DNA of 64,000 nt from Timema cristinae (GCA_039000515.1 JBCFYV010000001.1:59392234-59456233), one strand, 5' to 3'; shown: positions 27,412 to 40,111, counted from the first letter of the stretch. The notes: generated by a model from the letters alone, not told the origin. Translations and numbers: made by a program.

Positions 27412-29408
27412 CTCCAGAAGCGTCGCAAAACATTGTCAAGTGATGGTTCAGTAGCAACAAAAAAAGATGAGACACTAGAAGTTATAAGTGGTTGAGGTCC
27501 TATTCGACCAATTATGATCCAGCCAAAAATGCTATGCAATCCTGAGGGACAATTAGATGAAGTTGAATACCGCCCACCATCAAAGATCTCGGGGTATACA
27601 TCTGCACCTAAGAGAATGTCAATCGGCCCTGGTACATGAAAATGAGGGTCAGCCAGCTGAAGATGAGCAAACTCCTGAACCATATCTTTAGAAAGCATGG
27701 TTGATGGCATTCCCGATGTGATTTTACTTAGAATGATAGCCTCGGTGATCAACTGAGGACCATAAACACCACAGGGTTTCACCTCACATATCACAACCCC
27801 CTTGTTGGTTTGCACAGTTGACTGAGAGATCCCTTTAATCGGAATTTTCAACTTGCGACGTGGCAGGCACAGCCGGTGAGCACAGTCTTCAGTAATAAAT
27901 GATGATTGTGACGCACAATCTATCAACACTCTAACCTTCTGATAAGCACCGTGCCCATCCTTAACCTGTACTACAGCGGTTCCCAACAAGACTGTAGTAA
28001 GGCTCACAGAACTGGTGGTAAGTGAGTTGATGTGTTCACCCCGTGTAACAGTGCCTTCATGGCCTGGTGAATGAGCCTGATGGGTAGCATCACCTTGCAT
28101 ATATCTACTGTCTCTATGGGTGGGATCAGTGTGAGAGCTGGTAAAACGTTGGTTTGAGCTAAACGATCCTTGACCGCAAGTGTCAGTGCCTTGATTAATT
28201 GACCCTATGTGCAACAATGTGTGATGAGTTTGATTGCAGTGTGGACACTTGAATTTTGAGGAACACTCCTTTACTTGGTGCGATCCCTTTAAACAATTAA
28301 AACACAAATTATTTGACTTTACCCAATCCCGGCGTTGTGTCGGTGTCTTGCTCGTGAACACTGGACACTTATAGATACTATGGTTAGCTTGACACACAGA
28401 GCAGTGACCTTGATTTGAGTCAACATAAAATGATCTTCTCACTCCAACAGGTGAATTTAGTTTTCCTTCCATCCTCCTGTTGGTTGCGTTATGTCTAGTA
28501 CTCGCGCTAGTTTGCAGTGATATACCTTGATTTGCAGATGACAGTGCTTTGCATTGATTTTCAAGAAATTCCAAAAGTTGATCAAAGCTTGGTAGTTTGG
28601 TAGCCGTGTGCGCAAGTTCAAACATCAGCCGTGTCTCTCTATCTAACTTGTTCAGTGTCAAGTTTAGTAAGATAAAACTCCACTCACAAACTGGAAACTT
28701 TAACACATTAAGTGCACCCAAGTTCTCCTTAAATGTGTCCACTAGCGCCCTTAAGTTCTGTGGCGACCTTGAGGTTAGACCCGGGAATTGCATTATCTTC
28801 TCTAAATGTGTAGTAGCTATTGACCTCACATCTTGGTAACGTTCTGTAAGAGTCGCCCAGGCTAACGGGTAGTTCTCATCTGACACCGGTAGTGACTTTA
28901 ATAAAGTCAGGGGCTCACCAGATAATGTCGTCAAAAGATATTGAAACCTTTCCACTGGTGTTAAGGTTTTGTTTGTATGAATGAGAGAGACGTACAAGTC
29001 ATGAAATGTTGTCCAGTCAGTGTTTATACCACTAAATGTGGGCAGTTGCAACTTAGGCAATTTTGCTGACAATGCCTTTACCGGAGGCCCATTATCATTT
29101 CCCGACGTGGATGAAGGCTTAGTAATCCGTGCATAAATCTCCTTAACCTGGTAGTAGGTCATGTCAAAGTCCTCAATCAACTTGTCATGTGCTTCAACAT
29201 CAAAGTCCCTCTTAGATTTTCTTGCCGCGACTCCTAACTCAACGTGAGTTTCTTCAAAATCCCTCCTTAAATGTTCTAAGTCTGAACAATGTGCCTTAAA
29301 TAGCTCTAGTTTGGTAATGTCACCTTGAACCTGTTCCGACAGCTTGTAAAGTCTATTAACCCGGCCAGTTATCACCTTAAACCTAGCTTCAAGGTGTGCA
29401 TAAGACAT
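27393..29408 (-). CDS. gag: BEL/Pao Gag and aspartic protease
   Basis: 671 codons from ATG at 29406-29408. The N-terminal half is a DUF1759-type Gag (coiled, charged start; ALSAKLPKLQLPTFSG; LTTLSGEPLTLLKSLP). Three Cys/His units follow near residues 345-405: CSVCQANHSIYKC, CFNCLKGSHQVKEC and CPHCNQTHHTLLH. The C-terminal part is a DUF1758-type protease with the active-site region VLIDCASQSSFI and IDILLGADVYPEI. It ends in a run-on NYP and a stop caused by a one-base loss; the true product would continue into reverse transcriptase. Confidence 0.92.
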   Translation of the reverse strand: MSYAHLEARFKVITGRVNRLYKLSEQVQGDITKLELFKAHCSDLEHLRRDFEETHVELGVAARKSKRDFDVEAHDKLIEDFDMTYYQVKEIYARITKPSSTSGNDNGPPVKALSAKLPKLQLPTFSGINTDWTTFHDLYVSLIHTNKTLTPVERFQYLLTTLSGEPLTLLKSLPVSDENYPLAWATLTERYQDVRSIATTHLEKIMQFPGLTSRSPQNLRALVDTFKENLGALNVLKFPVCEWSFILLNLTLNKLDRETRLMFELAHTATKLPSFDQLLEFLENQCKALSSANQGISLQTSASTRHNATNRRMEGKLNSPVGVRRSFYVDSNQGHCSVCQANHSIYKCPVFTSKTPTQRRDWVKSNNLCFNCLKGSHQVKECSSKFKCPHCNQTHHTLLHIGSINQGTDTCGQGSFSSNQRFTSSHTDPTHRDSRYMQGDATHQAHSPGHEGTVTRGEHINSLTTSSVSLTTVLLGTAVVQVKDGHGAYQKVRVLIDCASQSSFITEDCAHRLCLPRRKLKIPIKGISQSTVQTNKGVVICEVKPCGVYGPQLITEAIILSKITSGMPSTMLSKDMVQEFAHLQLADPHFHVPGPIDILLGADVYPEIFDGGRYSTSSNCPSGLHSIFGWIIIGRIGPQPLITSSVSSFFVATEPSLDNVLRRFWRWKNYP

Positions 29409-29779
29409 GATGATAGAAACTTAACACAAATTAATGTAAACAAACGGGAACTAAATACAAACGTAAGCAAACAAGAAACTAACTATAAACATAAACAAAA
29501 CAGTCAAAACACAGCCATCGATTACATCCCGACTCTCGACCAATAACACATGGTCGACATCACTCGATCACTATTACATACGATGCACAATAGATATGGC
29601 TAGCGATTAATCGCTAACTCTCAAACGATATATCGAACTGATGACGCCACTAATCCAACTGACCCAGCATGGCCGAAATATGACGTGAACAAATGATACA
29701 AGAAATAAACCAAATAAACAAATAAGTTGCTCTATCCACCCTAAAACAAAGAAACGCCAAGGAACACTGAAACACGTAT

Positions 29780-29795
29780 CCGGCCCGGAGGACCA
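29780..29795 (-). promoter_or_regulatory. BEL/Pao primer-binding site
   Basis: On the minus strand TGGTCCTCCGGGCCGG begins four T after the 5' LTR. TGG is the complement of a tRNA CCA end. The rest resembles, with mismatches, a tRNA-Tyr 3' end, but the primer tRNA is not established. Confidence 0.55.
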
Positions 29796-29799
29796 AAAA

Positions 29800-30373
29800 T
29801 GTTTAGTGTAAATTTACAATTGAATGAAAACTAAAGAAGCCTCTGGAGGACCAGTGTTACGAACACGGATAAATGAACTGTATGGTGGAAAGGAAATTGA
29901 TAGAGGCAACTCACCTTCACTTTATGTGGTATAACTGGCAGTGTCCTGGCGCAGTCTTCTTCAACAACACACACGAATAAAAATCTAGACCACTTCCGGG
30001 TGAAGGGTTTACGGAACCTTATCACTTTGTCTTGATCGAGTCTCCGTGCACGGCACAAATTAATCAACACACTAAAAACTCCACGCCAGCGACACTTGGG
30101 GGAAAACAATAAACATATAGTGGTCCAGGTATGGTCTTGTTGCCTCCAAGAGTGGGGAAGGTTAATGTAAGATATGAAAAAACCAAACAAACAGAACTAA
30201 ACCTCAACAATAACAAACAAAAACTCACAAACCAAAACAAAACAAAAACAGTTCAATTTCGAGGCATAGAGAATCTAGATAAAAGGAGCACTATTCAAAG
30301 ATATAACATAGAGGAATGAAAATGAAGTATAGGATTAGTAATATTCGTCAAACAATAGAAAACTATACAAACA
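29800..30373 (-). repeat. BEL/Pao 5' LTR
   Basis: 574 bp, TG...CA ends, nearly identical to the 3' LTR. GATAG follows at 30374-30378. It should hold the promoter of the element; no clear TATA box was identified. Confidence 0.95.
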
Positions 30374-30378
30374 GATAG

Positions 30379-30880
30379 TGTTACGTATAGGCTAGCTTGA
30401 TTTAGGCAGATAACTTTTATAACTTAGCACATGTTGGTGTTTACTGCATAATATAATAATTGTTCAATGTAGCTCTTAGGAGGGTAAGCTTAGGCCCTAT
30501 TAAAAGTGGATTTTCCATCCTGCTAAACTAAACGATAGTAAATTTAACTTAAGCTCCTACTCGTTTTTGTTCCTTCTCCCTTAGATTTTTTTGTAAAAAA
30601 GTAGGCCTATGTTAGATTTAGGGCCTACTAAGCTGAATATAGGTATAACTAAACAAATAATTTTGCTTAACATATTTTAAATATAGGCCTAGTAAGTAGA
30701 AACATTTGATCAATACTGACTCCAAAAAGTTAATGTTTTCTAGATGTTCCTTTTTATGAAAATCAACAGTCTCTATGTATTTTCACTATACTTTAACTTC
30801 ACAGCATTCTAAAGCGTTTAATGCTTTATGCACCAACAGGTTACCCAAGCAGAGTGTGAAGTAGGCCTCATTGCAACACA
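30379..30880. other. No gene recognised
   Basis: AT-rich sequence between the BEL/Pao insertion and the transposase pseudogene. It may contain the 5' part of the hAT-like element, but no terminus was found. Confidence 0.45.
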
Positions 30881-33206
30881 ATGTCCAAGTTTAAGAAAAC
30901 TTCATTCAATCCTCTTTGGTGCTTGGATCCAGCTCTTTCATGAGTTCAAGAGGCACCTGACGACAAGTTTTCTGTCATTTGTTCTTTGTGCAGAACGAAA
31001 ATATGTTTAAGCAACATGGGAAAACAAGCCCTAACAAGCCACATGGCAGGGAAAAGACATAAAACGTCAGAAAGTAATATAAAGGGTACCCTTTCACTTA
31101 AACTATTCTTAAAAAAGAGTCCCCCAGAGTGTAGAAGTGTAGTTGAAACTGCAACAAGTAGCTCATCTATTTCAAAATGTATGCCGAAGCCTTTAGTTGG
31201 AGGTAATATTTCCCCTAAATCTGCCGTGTGTACAGTATCTAGTGTAGGCGAAAGTAGTGGTAATTTAGTAACAGAAGAGACACAACAAAGGTCACGGACA
31301 CTACAATCTTTTCTTCTTGGGGAAAGTGTAACAAAGGCAGAAATATTATGGTGTATGCAATGTATAATACATCATAGTTCATTAAGAACAATTGCCAGTG
31401 GAATTTCATTATTTAAGCAAATGTTTCCTGACAGTGCCATAGCAAGTAAAGTGCAGCTTCAAAAGACAAAAGCGGCTTATGTGATTGTGCATGGATTAGC
31501 ACCTTATTTTGAGCGTGAAGTGAAAACATTACTGTCTCACACTAATCATATGGTCGTAGGGTTTGATGAAAGCCTCAATAAAATTTCTCAAAAATAACAA
31601 ATGGACATTTTAGTGAGGTTTTGGAATAATTCAAAGGGGGAAGTTTCAACTAGATATTTAACATCTGTTTTCTTAGGTCATACTACATCATCTGATTTAT
31701 TAACAGCATTCAAAAATGGTTTAGCTAACGTGGATCTAAAAAAGGTTGTGCAAGTAGGAATGGATGGCCCAAATGTAAATATTAAATTTTTAAGGGACTT
31801 AAAGAGTGAATTGCTTGATGTCTGCCCAGAAAACGGTAAACTCCTAGATATGGGTAGTTGTGGACTACATACACTGCATTGTGCATTTAAAGGAGGTATC
31901 AAGGCCACCGATTGGAAACTGATTGAATTTTTGCGGGCACTGTATAATCTGTGGAAAGCTGTGCCTGCTCGAAGAGCAGATTATATCGCCATTACAGGGT
32001 CCACACTTTTTCCTTTAAAATTCTGTGCAATACGGTGGTTAGAGAATGCTAAAGTCGCAGAAAGAGCCTTTATAATCCTGCCAAATGTACTGAAGTTTGT
32101 TAATGAAGTAAAAGGTAAAATGAGCCTAAATGTAACAGCTTCAAAGTAATTTTAGAAGCTTTGAAAGATAAACTATTAGGCCCGAAACTAGCTTTTTTTC
32201 AGAGCTTAGCATCAGACATAGAGCCTTTTTTTAAGGAGTTTCAATCAAATGATCCTCTTGGACCTTTTCTGTACAATGCCCTAACTACTTTGGTTAAGCG
32301 TGCAATGGAAAAAATTGTCAAACCTGAAATATTATCAACATCAGTCTCTAAAATAGATTTTTGAAAAAAGAAAACTTGTTGTTTGATAAGGAGATTGATA
32401 TTGGATACGCCACTAAGGATGCCCTTCGAAAATTGAAATGTGTGCCAGATCGTGACTTATTGCAGTTTCGTATGGAGTGCCGTAAATGTTTGCAAGCATT
32501 TGTATCAAAGATTATGATACGGTCACCTCTGAACTACGAATTGACAAAGTCAATTTCATGCTTCGACCCTGCAGTAGCTATTCGAACGGAAATTGCCAAT
32601 AAACGCTTGTTTGATGCCTTGCAAATGTATGTGGCATATAATTGGCTCACAGGTATGACAGCTGAAAAAGTTGATCGAGAATTTAAACAATTTTGTTCTA
32701 TACCCGCTTTTAAAGATACTTTCAAAACCTTTAACAGAATTGAAACTCGCCTTGACCACTTTTGGATAAAGCTTTTTGAAACACACAGTTTTTCTGAAAC
32801 TGAACATTTGGAAGCTTTCCTCAAGATTGTTTTAAATATTTCACATGGCAATGCTGCCCTGGAGAGAGGATTTTCTATAAACAAGGAATGTATTGTGGAG
32901 AATCAAAAAGCAGAATCTCTAATTGCACAGAGACACATTTTTGATGCAGTAACTGCTGCAGGAGGAGTGGAGGCAGTCGTTATATCTAAAGAAATGATTC
33001 ATTTTGTGCGTAATGCACATTCCCGCAACAAAGAAGCTATTCAGAGACAGCAACAGGAAAATGAAGAAACCCAAAAATGTGCCAATGAGAAAAAGAGAGC
33101 AGCAAAGGCTCTAAAAGCACTAGAAGCAAAAAAAAGAAAATTAATGGAAGAAGCTACTAGAGAAGTTGCATTAATTGAAGATCAGATGCAAGCTTTAAAA
33201 AAATAG
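30881..33206 (+). pseudogene. BED-finger hAT-like transposase, broken
   Basis: From ATG at 30881 the frame reads MSKFKKTSFNPLWCLDP, then a BED zinc finger (CSLC with LSNMGKQALTSHMAGKRH). Later blocks are VVGFDESLN, VGMDGPNVN, CGLHTLHCAF and, near the end, NAALERGFSINKE, which resembles the hAT C-terminal dimerisation region. A Lys/Glu-rich coiled coil follows. It is broken by TGA at 30941-30943 and TAA at 31595-31597, and by frame changes at about 32150 and 32360. Proteins of this type are common in invertebrate genomes as uncharacterised hAT-related transposases. No TIR or 8-bp duplication was identified, so mobility is inferred from the protein only. Confidence 0.75.
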
Positions 33207-33530
33207 AAACTGTCTGGTGAACATAAAACTTTTAAATTTGTAGATGATGTGTATGTGCTCCTATAGACTGTAGACATTTTAAAAAAGTCTCTAATTGGCT
33301 GCTTTGCATTGTGTAATATTTCCCAAACAAACTATTCAATAGTGCCTATTTTACTATGTTTCATTATTAAAACTATTTTTGTTTGTTTTTTTAGACAAGG
33401 ACTTATTTTAATTTAATCTTTTTTTATTAATGAAACACATATTTTTTTTATCATTATGACTTATTTTACTTATTGCGTCCTAACAATCTTAATTTGTATT
33501 TACATTTTATGTGCTCAATGATACATTTTT
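33207..33530. other. No gene; 3' flank of the pseudogene
   Basis: T-rich sequence without coding frames. AATAAA-like hexamers occur on both strands. Confidence 0.45.
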
Positions 33531-33604
33531 CGGCCTCGTCTGGAATCAAACCCGTGACCTTTAGCTCAGGAAGATGACACGCTACCGACTGAGCTAAAGG
33601 GCCT
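33531..33604 (-). tRNA. tRNA-like pseudogene with A and B boxes
   Basis: The minus strand reads GGCCCTTTAGCTCAGTCGG with a good A box (TAGCTCAGTCGG) and, 40 bases on, GGTTTGATTCC as B box. The ends can pair only over GGCC/GGCC. The D stem and anticodon stem do not fold properly. A 12-base perfect inverted repeat (CCTTTAGCTCAG...CTGAGCTAAAGG) overlies the arm region. It is therefore a tRNA relic or SINE head, and no anticodon is assigned. Confidence 0.5.
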
Positions 33605-33789
33605 ATCCTGTGTTTTACTAAAGCTCGAAACTCTTTAACAAACATAATTATTCAAAGCTGCACTTGAATAAAACTATATGCAAATTATTAATAGTGTGAT
33701 TAAGGTAATTTGTTTACCAGTAGTATTTATGTGAAGTGAACCATGGAAGAAGATGCAGTCTTATTTTACATTACAAATAACTTGAATAA

Positions 33790-34010
33790 AATCAAACTCA
33801 ATGGTGCCTGCCCACAAGTGAACTATACTGACCGAGCGGCTCCCGCTTACTGTCGAAGAGTAGTGCCAACTTCTGGGGATTAAGGGGGTTTGTCCTTGAG
33901 AGGCTGAGTTGACCTCGGTTCTCAGAAAATCCAGCCAGGGATCAATCCTTGGGACCTCTGAATCTGTAGCTAGAAACTCTTAACCACTAAACCACCTTAA
34001 CCTGAGTAAA
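33790..34010 (-). repeat. tRNA-derived SINE, second family
   Basis: The minus strand has an A-box-like GGTTTAGTGGTTAAGAG near 33990 and a B-box-like GGATTGATCCC near 33940. A body of about 150 bases follows. The head differs from the SINE family at 7213, so it is a separate family. Confidence 0.5.
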
Positions 34011-37000
34011 TTCTCTCTCCTTTACATTATGTCAGGTAAGTTTCATTCCTCCTTATTTTATTTAACTTTGGTTTAAATATTATGATTGCGCTGTATGTTT
34101 TATACTTTTACTTTCTAGCAGTTTCTTAATATCTAGTTATCTGTAATGTAAACATTAAAATAACTCAATATTTTTACATAGATACGTAAACAATAATGTA
34201 AATGAAATTTTTTGTATAACCCATGGGCTGGATCGCAAACACTCATTGCCTTAGGCAGACATTCTTTAACCCTTCATATAGGCCTACATGTATTTTAGGC
34301 AGTATAGTGGTCTGGAAAAAATCTATTGGCTCTGGAAAAGTCAGGGAATTTTAAAATGTAGTTTGGCTGGACACCCTGTAACAAGTCTACTAAATATTTT
34401 AATAGGTATTCAATAGAATTATTAGAAATTATTGGTTCATGCCATTATTATGACTTATTTGTGTTAAGAAAATCCCAAACTGCACAATATGTTCAAAGAT
34501 AAATACAAATTTGTTCTCCATTAGTGATTGTGACATAGGCCATGGGCAAATTTATAAAAACACATTCTAAAAGCTCTCAAACTTAATATTAAATAAAACA
34601 AACTCATACAAGTAATTATAGCGTATTTTAAATTTTAATTCTCACGGTTTTAACGCAACAAACTCATAAACACAATAATGTGGTAAGCGTATTTTGAATT
34701 TAAATTTTCCAAGTTTTAAGGCAACTTCTAGAAGAAAAAAATAGCGAATGCAAATGGATTGAGATTTAAAATATAAAAAATTAAAAACAAACAACATCGT
34801 ATATTTCACATTCTGAATTATTGATGAATGTCGTAACATTCCCCTCGCCTTCTCCCCTTGTTTTAATAAAATTAAATATATGTGAACATTGAGATTTTGG
34901 TGTTTTTTTAAATATTTATTTTAGAGCCTACCATTCATAAAAAGATGGACTGGAACTTGTGTTAGTATATATTTTAGATGGGTGCTTGAAAAATATAATT
35001 TATAATTTAAAAATATTTATCAAAATTATTCCTCTTAAATAATTACATTTTTAAAGTATTTTTTATATTAAAAGTAAAATATATTTCACTAAAACTTAAC
35101 TTTTTAATCAATTACAAGGTTTTAAGCAAAGTATTTTTAATTTCTAACCAAAATAGCCTTTATGTTTATGTTTGGCCTTTAAAAATGAATGCTAATATTG
35201 TTGGAAACTATGCGATTGTAGCGCTACATGCGACATATTTGTCAATAGGCCCGACCTAAGCATCATGGAGGGGACTGTGGAGACGCTAGTTGTTTAGATG
35301 GTATAATATGGAAACGCTGTGCTGAAAGTAATAGGATAAGTGAATCTGAATCCATCGGGTTGATACTATAGTTAATCATAGTGTCAGATTTACATATGTT
35401 GAATCATTTCGTACGGTGTTAGTGTTAATAGTGTTTTTAAGTGTATATCTTCTTAACGTACCTTTTTGAACTTTTAAGTGATAATTTTCACTCTTCAACA
35501 TGGAAGGCGATGGATGCATTGTCTTGGTTGAAGAAGTTACATTTTGATAAAACTTAAACTTTGTTTGACAACCGGTGGAAAAGAAGGGTTTAAAGATGAA
35601 GATCAGAAGATTGCAGTTTAATTATTATGCATGAGGGATTATGTGATCGGTGTGTTTGCGACATTTACAAAGGAAAAAGACTTTAGTGTGTTAAACCTGC
35701 TGTTTGACACGTACAATAAAATACCATAAATATAATTAACATGATGAATACAAGAGCTAATATATTCTAATACAGTGTGTCAGATATTAATTAACGTTGG
35801 ATTTATGTTACTGGGAAACGCCCAAGCTCCAGGATAACTGCCCCAGCTGACTATGCCAGGACCATCAGTTAAACGGCATCTTACTCACAGGCCCCACTTC
35901 GAAGAAATAGCAGAGATGTTTTTCTCTAGGCTCCGCACCATCTACGAGTCCTAGTGTTCATTCAGCGCAATTTCACAACTTAATCCCCTTCACCCCTTGG
36001 GTGTCCAGATTCAAACCCTCCTCAAATTAGTCGGTTCTGTTTGTATATACACGGCATTCCTCACTTCACATTTTGTGTTCTATTTTATCAATTCGACAGA
36101 GCAACACATCGGACGTCAACCTACATTGACGAAAAAAGTTACTGGTGACCACTATGTGGGAGGCACCTGTCTCTCCTCCTCGTCGCAGATGAAGCCTCGT
36201 CAGAGACTATGAGTATTTGTAAGTTAGAGCTAGCGTTGGAGATTTGGTATTCTTTTGCTATGTCCTTATGACATAGTTTTTGATAGTCAGGGAATCAGAC
36301 TACTTTTCTATGCCCTTAACCCTACAGGGAGAAAAACTTTTTGATGTGAATACGTCTTTAAATTTGCTACCATACGGGGGCAATCCAAAAAACCTAATGA
36401 TAACAAAATCGGGGGATAGAGTTTGGCGTTGAGGTTTCGAATCTATCTTCTACATCCAAAATTAAATTATACCACTGAATAGCTAAAGGATCAAAGAATG
36501 CATTACGATTAAGTGTTCAGTATTGAAATCTCACAATTATATATTTTTAAAAAATATTTAAATGTGATAGCTACCTTATTGTCTTTACTATCATTCAGTA
36601 ATTAAGAGTGTCTAACCATGAATAAAGATATGTTATTCAAGAGGAACACATAACCATTGAACTTTGACAAAGGAAATGTTCTGAGTAGAGATTAATTACT
36701 CACAAATTCTTTGTTCGAAGTTTTTATTAGCATATTTTTATTATTTAACACAAGCATTATTATTAATATTATTACAATTAATACTATCATCATTGGTTGT
36801 TCCGTCTTACCACAGGTCTATTCCTTATGTCATAGAACTTAGACCTCCAATGCACCCTGTCCTTTGTCTCCTACTCGAGCTCCCAGAATTTTCTGTTTTC
36901 CTTCATTTCAATTATAATAATATAATGGTATATTTTCATTATTTTACATACTTTACACAGTTTCTTTCAATTCCAATGGACCACTCAAAGTGTTTTCTGC

Positions 37001-37863
37001 TGCTGCTCGCAGTAACACTCAAAAATGGTAAAATAGTTTGGAATATATTTATTATAATTACTAGCAGTTTGACCCGTTCTTCGCATGAGTAGGTAAGGGC
37101 TTAGTTCACAAATAACTTGTACCATTGTGAAACTCTATAAGCTTCGCAACGGACACGTCTTCTTCTCTTAGTTATATATTACCACATGTCACGCTGAAGA
37201 CGGCTGGTCTAGTCAGCGCTTCAACCTGACCTCCCAACCTTGTTGAGTGATGTCATGCCTGATCCTGTGTGGCCAAACATTGACGAGCATTACTGAATTG
37301 ACTGTTTGGACGAAGAAGACTTCACCGAGGTCATTGGAGCCAGGATTATTGCATCAAGAGCCACTGATGCATGGTTGGCTTGCGCAGAGTGAAAATGGTC
37401 TATCGTTCTCCGACGCACTGAGATTGGATAGTTCCCTTGGCGATGCGCTGGGATCGAATAGATCTCTTGGCTCTGTACTGAGAACTTGTGTATAAATAAC
37501 ACGTGTTTGAGGACTGTGATTGGTGGACCAATGGTGATTATATTCACGACGTACACTCGGCGTAGATTTATTCACGAGTTTTGACGAGTGATTTAATGAG
37601 TGCGCATGATTCACGGTGTTTTTGGTAACTGACAAATTTAATAGTTTTGAAGGCCATCTATGGCTGGATAACGTTCAACAAAGTAGCCTCTATTCTATAC
37701 CGAACTATACTGTTTTAAACTATATTCATACTGATTGAAAATTAAAGGAACTTTTTTCGGGCCGACAACTTAAAAATATTAAAAAAACTTTAATAGTGAT
37801 TCACTTACGATATATTCACGTCGATCCCATTGGTTAATGAATGGCTTGGCCAGCGGGTTGGTT
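34011..37863. other. No supported gene in 3.8 kb
   Basis: Mostly AT-rich and stop-rich. A more GC-balanced part at 35800-36230 contains TTACTGGTGACC, reminiscent of leader sequence of Gypsy-type elements. The block 37150-37650 is also GC-balanced and has TATAAATA at 37490-37497. Neither carries a recognisable protein. Short frames here show no domain. Confidence 0.4.
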
Positions 37864-40111
37864 CTAGGTACAGGATGCATCAATGGAACTACTCAATGAA
37901 GAAAGGGGTGAACTCAACGTTTCTATAAAAGTAAAAACTCCCCCAATCGTTGTCTCAAACGTGGCAAGTATAATAATATCATTAATCTCCTTAAAAGAAA
38001 CCTTAAGGAAAATTTCAAAGAATTTTGCATAGCGCACGGAATAAAGATAATTATGAGCTCTCTTGGGTACTACTCTAATTTGCTTAAATTGTTTAGTGAA
38101 AATTCCCGTGAGCACTTTACGAACATGTTTCAGAAGGACAATCCATTTGAATTGATTGTTAAGGGCCTTTGTTCCAGCAATCCCTGTGAGGATATAAGTT
38201 TGGAGCTTATCGGAATGAGATTGACACCCACGGATGTGTGACAGCTATACACAAATCTTTCTCACAAACTTTGACACTGAGGCTCCTCCCAATCTTTACT
38301 ATGGATGTTGCAAATCTACAATGTCAGAGTTATAAGACATGCAATGGCTAGGATAGATCGTGGTACTACAGTTTCATAGATTCCAGCATTTTGGTCACTC
38401 AAAAAACTATTGTGCACAGACCACACGCTGTTTAAAATGTCGAGGACCACATATAATGACTGATTGTCCAAAAAAAGATAGGACCACAACAGCTCGTTGC
38501 ATAAACTGTAAAGTGGAACATGCAGAAAACTACGGGAATTGTCTTTTACTTGTTAAGGGCGTTGATAAATTAAATCAGCAAATGGACATGCCTAGGTAGG
38601 GGGACAGGTGTGGTGGGCAAGAGGTAACAAATCCAAGTGCTCCTCTTAGTTTGATCTCACAGTATCGTATGAGGAATAGTACACCAGTAAAAACACATAC
38701 ACAATATCCCGGATTTGAACGGGTATCATACGCTCTGACAGCATTATATCTCCCCCGGAAGGTTAGAGAAGGAATTAGTAACACTAATGAAGTTTCATAT
38801 TTAAGCGACCCTCTCCAAACCTTTGAATATGTCAACTTATTAGGCACCTTATAAAATACAGGGAGAGGTTGAAAAAAAATCCAGACAAAACATCAAAGGT
38901 CCCGCTCCTACTGGAAGGAGTCACAGAATTTTTCGGGGATGTTAACTAATCAAAAACAGAACCCAGGAGTAATATTGAACGTGATGTTTTGGAACTCAAA
39001 TAGACTCATTCAACAGGCTTATAAATTCGAACAATTGTTGGAAACCTATGGGCGGGACGGGGGGGGGGCATTTTACCTAATCTGTGAGACTCATTAACAG
39101 AGCCAAAATGACTAACATTTTATTGGTATGATATTTACAGGATGGACAGGATGACAGGCAGGGGTGGGAGTACTACAGTTTTGGGTAAAAATAATTTGAA
39201 CCATCATCACACTGTTATTCTGGGTACTGGAAATATCTAAACAGCATAGATGGTAGTTTCCGCACCAAGGAGCAAGATATTGTTCAGGGAAATTTATAGG
39301 AGCCCTTTGATCTAAATCAGAGCTGAAGAACTAAAATTTCTCACTGCCAAAAAGAATATCTTTGCCGTGGGAGACCTGAACTGCATGAACACCAACTTTA
39401 ATATTCACCTACAAACCAAGATGGTCACACCCTAGCACCTCATGTGCCTTTAAAAAACCACCTCATTTTGGTGCCGAAGGAACCTACCTACTACCCTTCC
39501 AATTTCACTCCATTAATGGATGTGATCGACGTAGTCCTTACGGATATCGATCAGCAACCTGTAGGGTTTCAAACATTATCTGAGCTGGATTCTGATCACA
39601 TCCCGGTCTTCTATCGGCTAACCCTGAAAACAAATACTAGAAATTCGTACATAAGAAGTAATATTCCAATCAGTGATTAGCACAAATATCAAAACATCTT
39701 AAATATGGTTGTTCCGCACAATTTGGAGATCTATTTGACGAAATATGTCGACAACACTAACATCCTCCTTACGTCGATGCTGCTTGAAGCTCACCATGTG
39801 TCGACGACCAATGAAGTCCCCTAAGTCTTATTAAAGAGGGATCACCTGGACATGATATTCCTGATCGCTCAAAGTAAAAAAGCACGATATGAATTGCAGA
39901 TGTCCCACTTGCCAATACATCGTGTAGAATACAATAAATTAATGGCCCTTGTTAATCTAAAAGCTAAAGCGTTAAAATATCTCACCGGAATATGTATTAT
40001 GTCAGAAACTGTTAACAGTAGGAAAACGTATGGAGAGTGACAAGCAGCTTAAGAGATCAAACTCAAAACAAAAACTCTAGCAATTTATGAACTATGCAGT
40101 CATGGACAAAG
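37864..40111 (+). pseudogene. Jockey-type LINE remnant (ORF1 and ORF2 endonuclease)
   Basis: ORF1 pieces: IVKGLCSSNPCEDISLELI near 38160, then three Cys/His knuckles at 38360-38600 (FGHSKNYCAQTTRCLKCRG, CPKKDRTTTARCINCKVEH). This is the Jockey-clade Gag-like arrangement. ORF2 pieces follow: VMFWNSNRLIQQAYKFEQLL near 38980, RMTGRG near 39150, VGDLNCMNTNF near 39370, and an apurinic endonuclease end with EPTYYPSN, DVIDVVLTDI and SELDSDHIPVF at 39444-39680. Many stops and frame changes. The reverse transcriptase is lost in or beyond the N gap. Confidence 0.75.

Larger units (their letters stand above)
23462..30373 (-). mobile_element. BEL/Pao LTR retrotransposon, nearly intact
   Basis: A complete element on the minus strand: 5' LTR 29800-30373, internal 24037-29799, 3' LTR 23462-24036. 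Target duplication GATAG lies at 23457-23461 and 30374-30378. The order Gag (zinc knuckles), aspartic protease, reverse transcriptase, RNase H and integrase is that of BEL/Pao. The LTRs differ at about 2-3 positions in 575, so insertion was recent. The single long frame expected for BEL/Pao is broken twice by one missing base. No envelope-like frame was seen. Confidence 0.95.

Noticed and set aside
33531..33604. Functional tRNA gene
   Set aside because: A and B boxes are good, but D, anticodon and acceptor stems do not pair properly and no anticodon can be placed.
36100..36180. Primer-binding site of a Gypsy-type retrotransposon (TTACTGGTGACC)
   Set aside because: No LTR pair, no TG...CA boundary at the right place and no Gag or Pol sequence nearby.
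37247..37635. Overlapping 82-93 codon frames on both strands
   Set aside because: No domain or coding signature; GC-balanced sequence makes chance frames likely.
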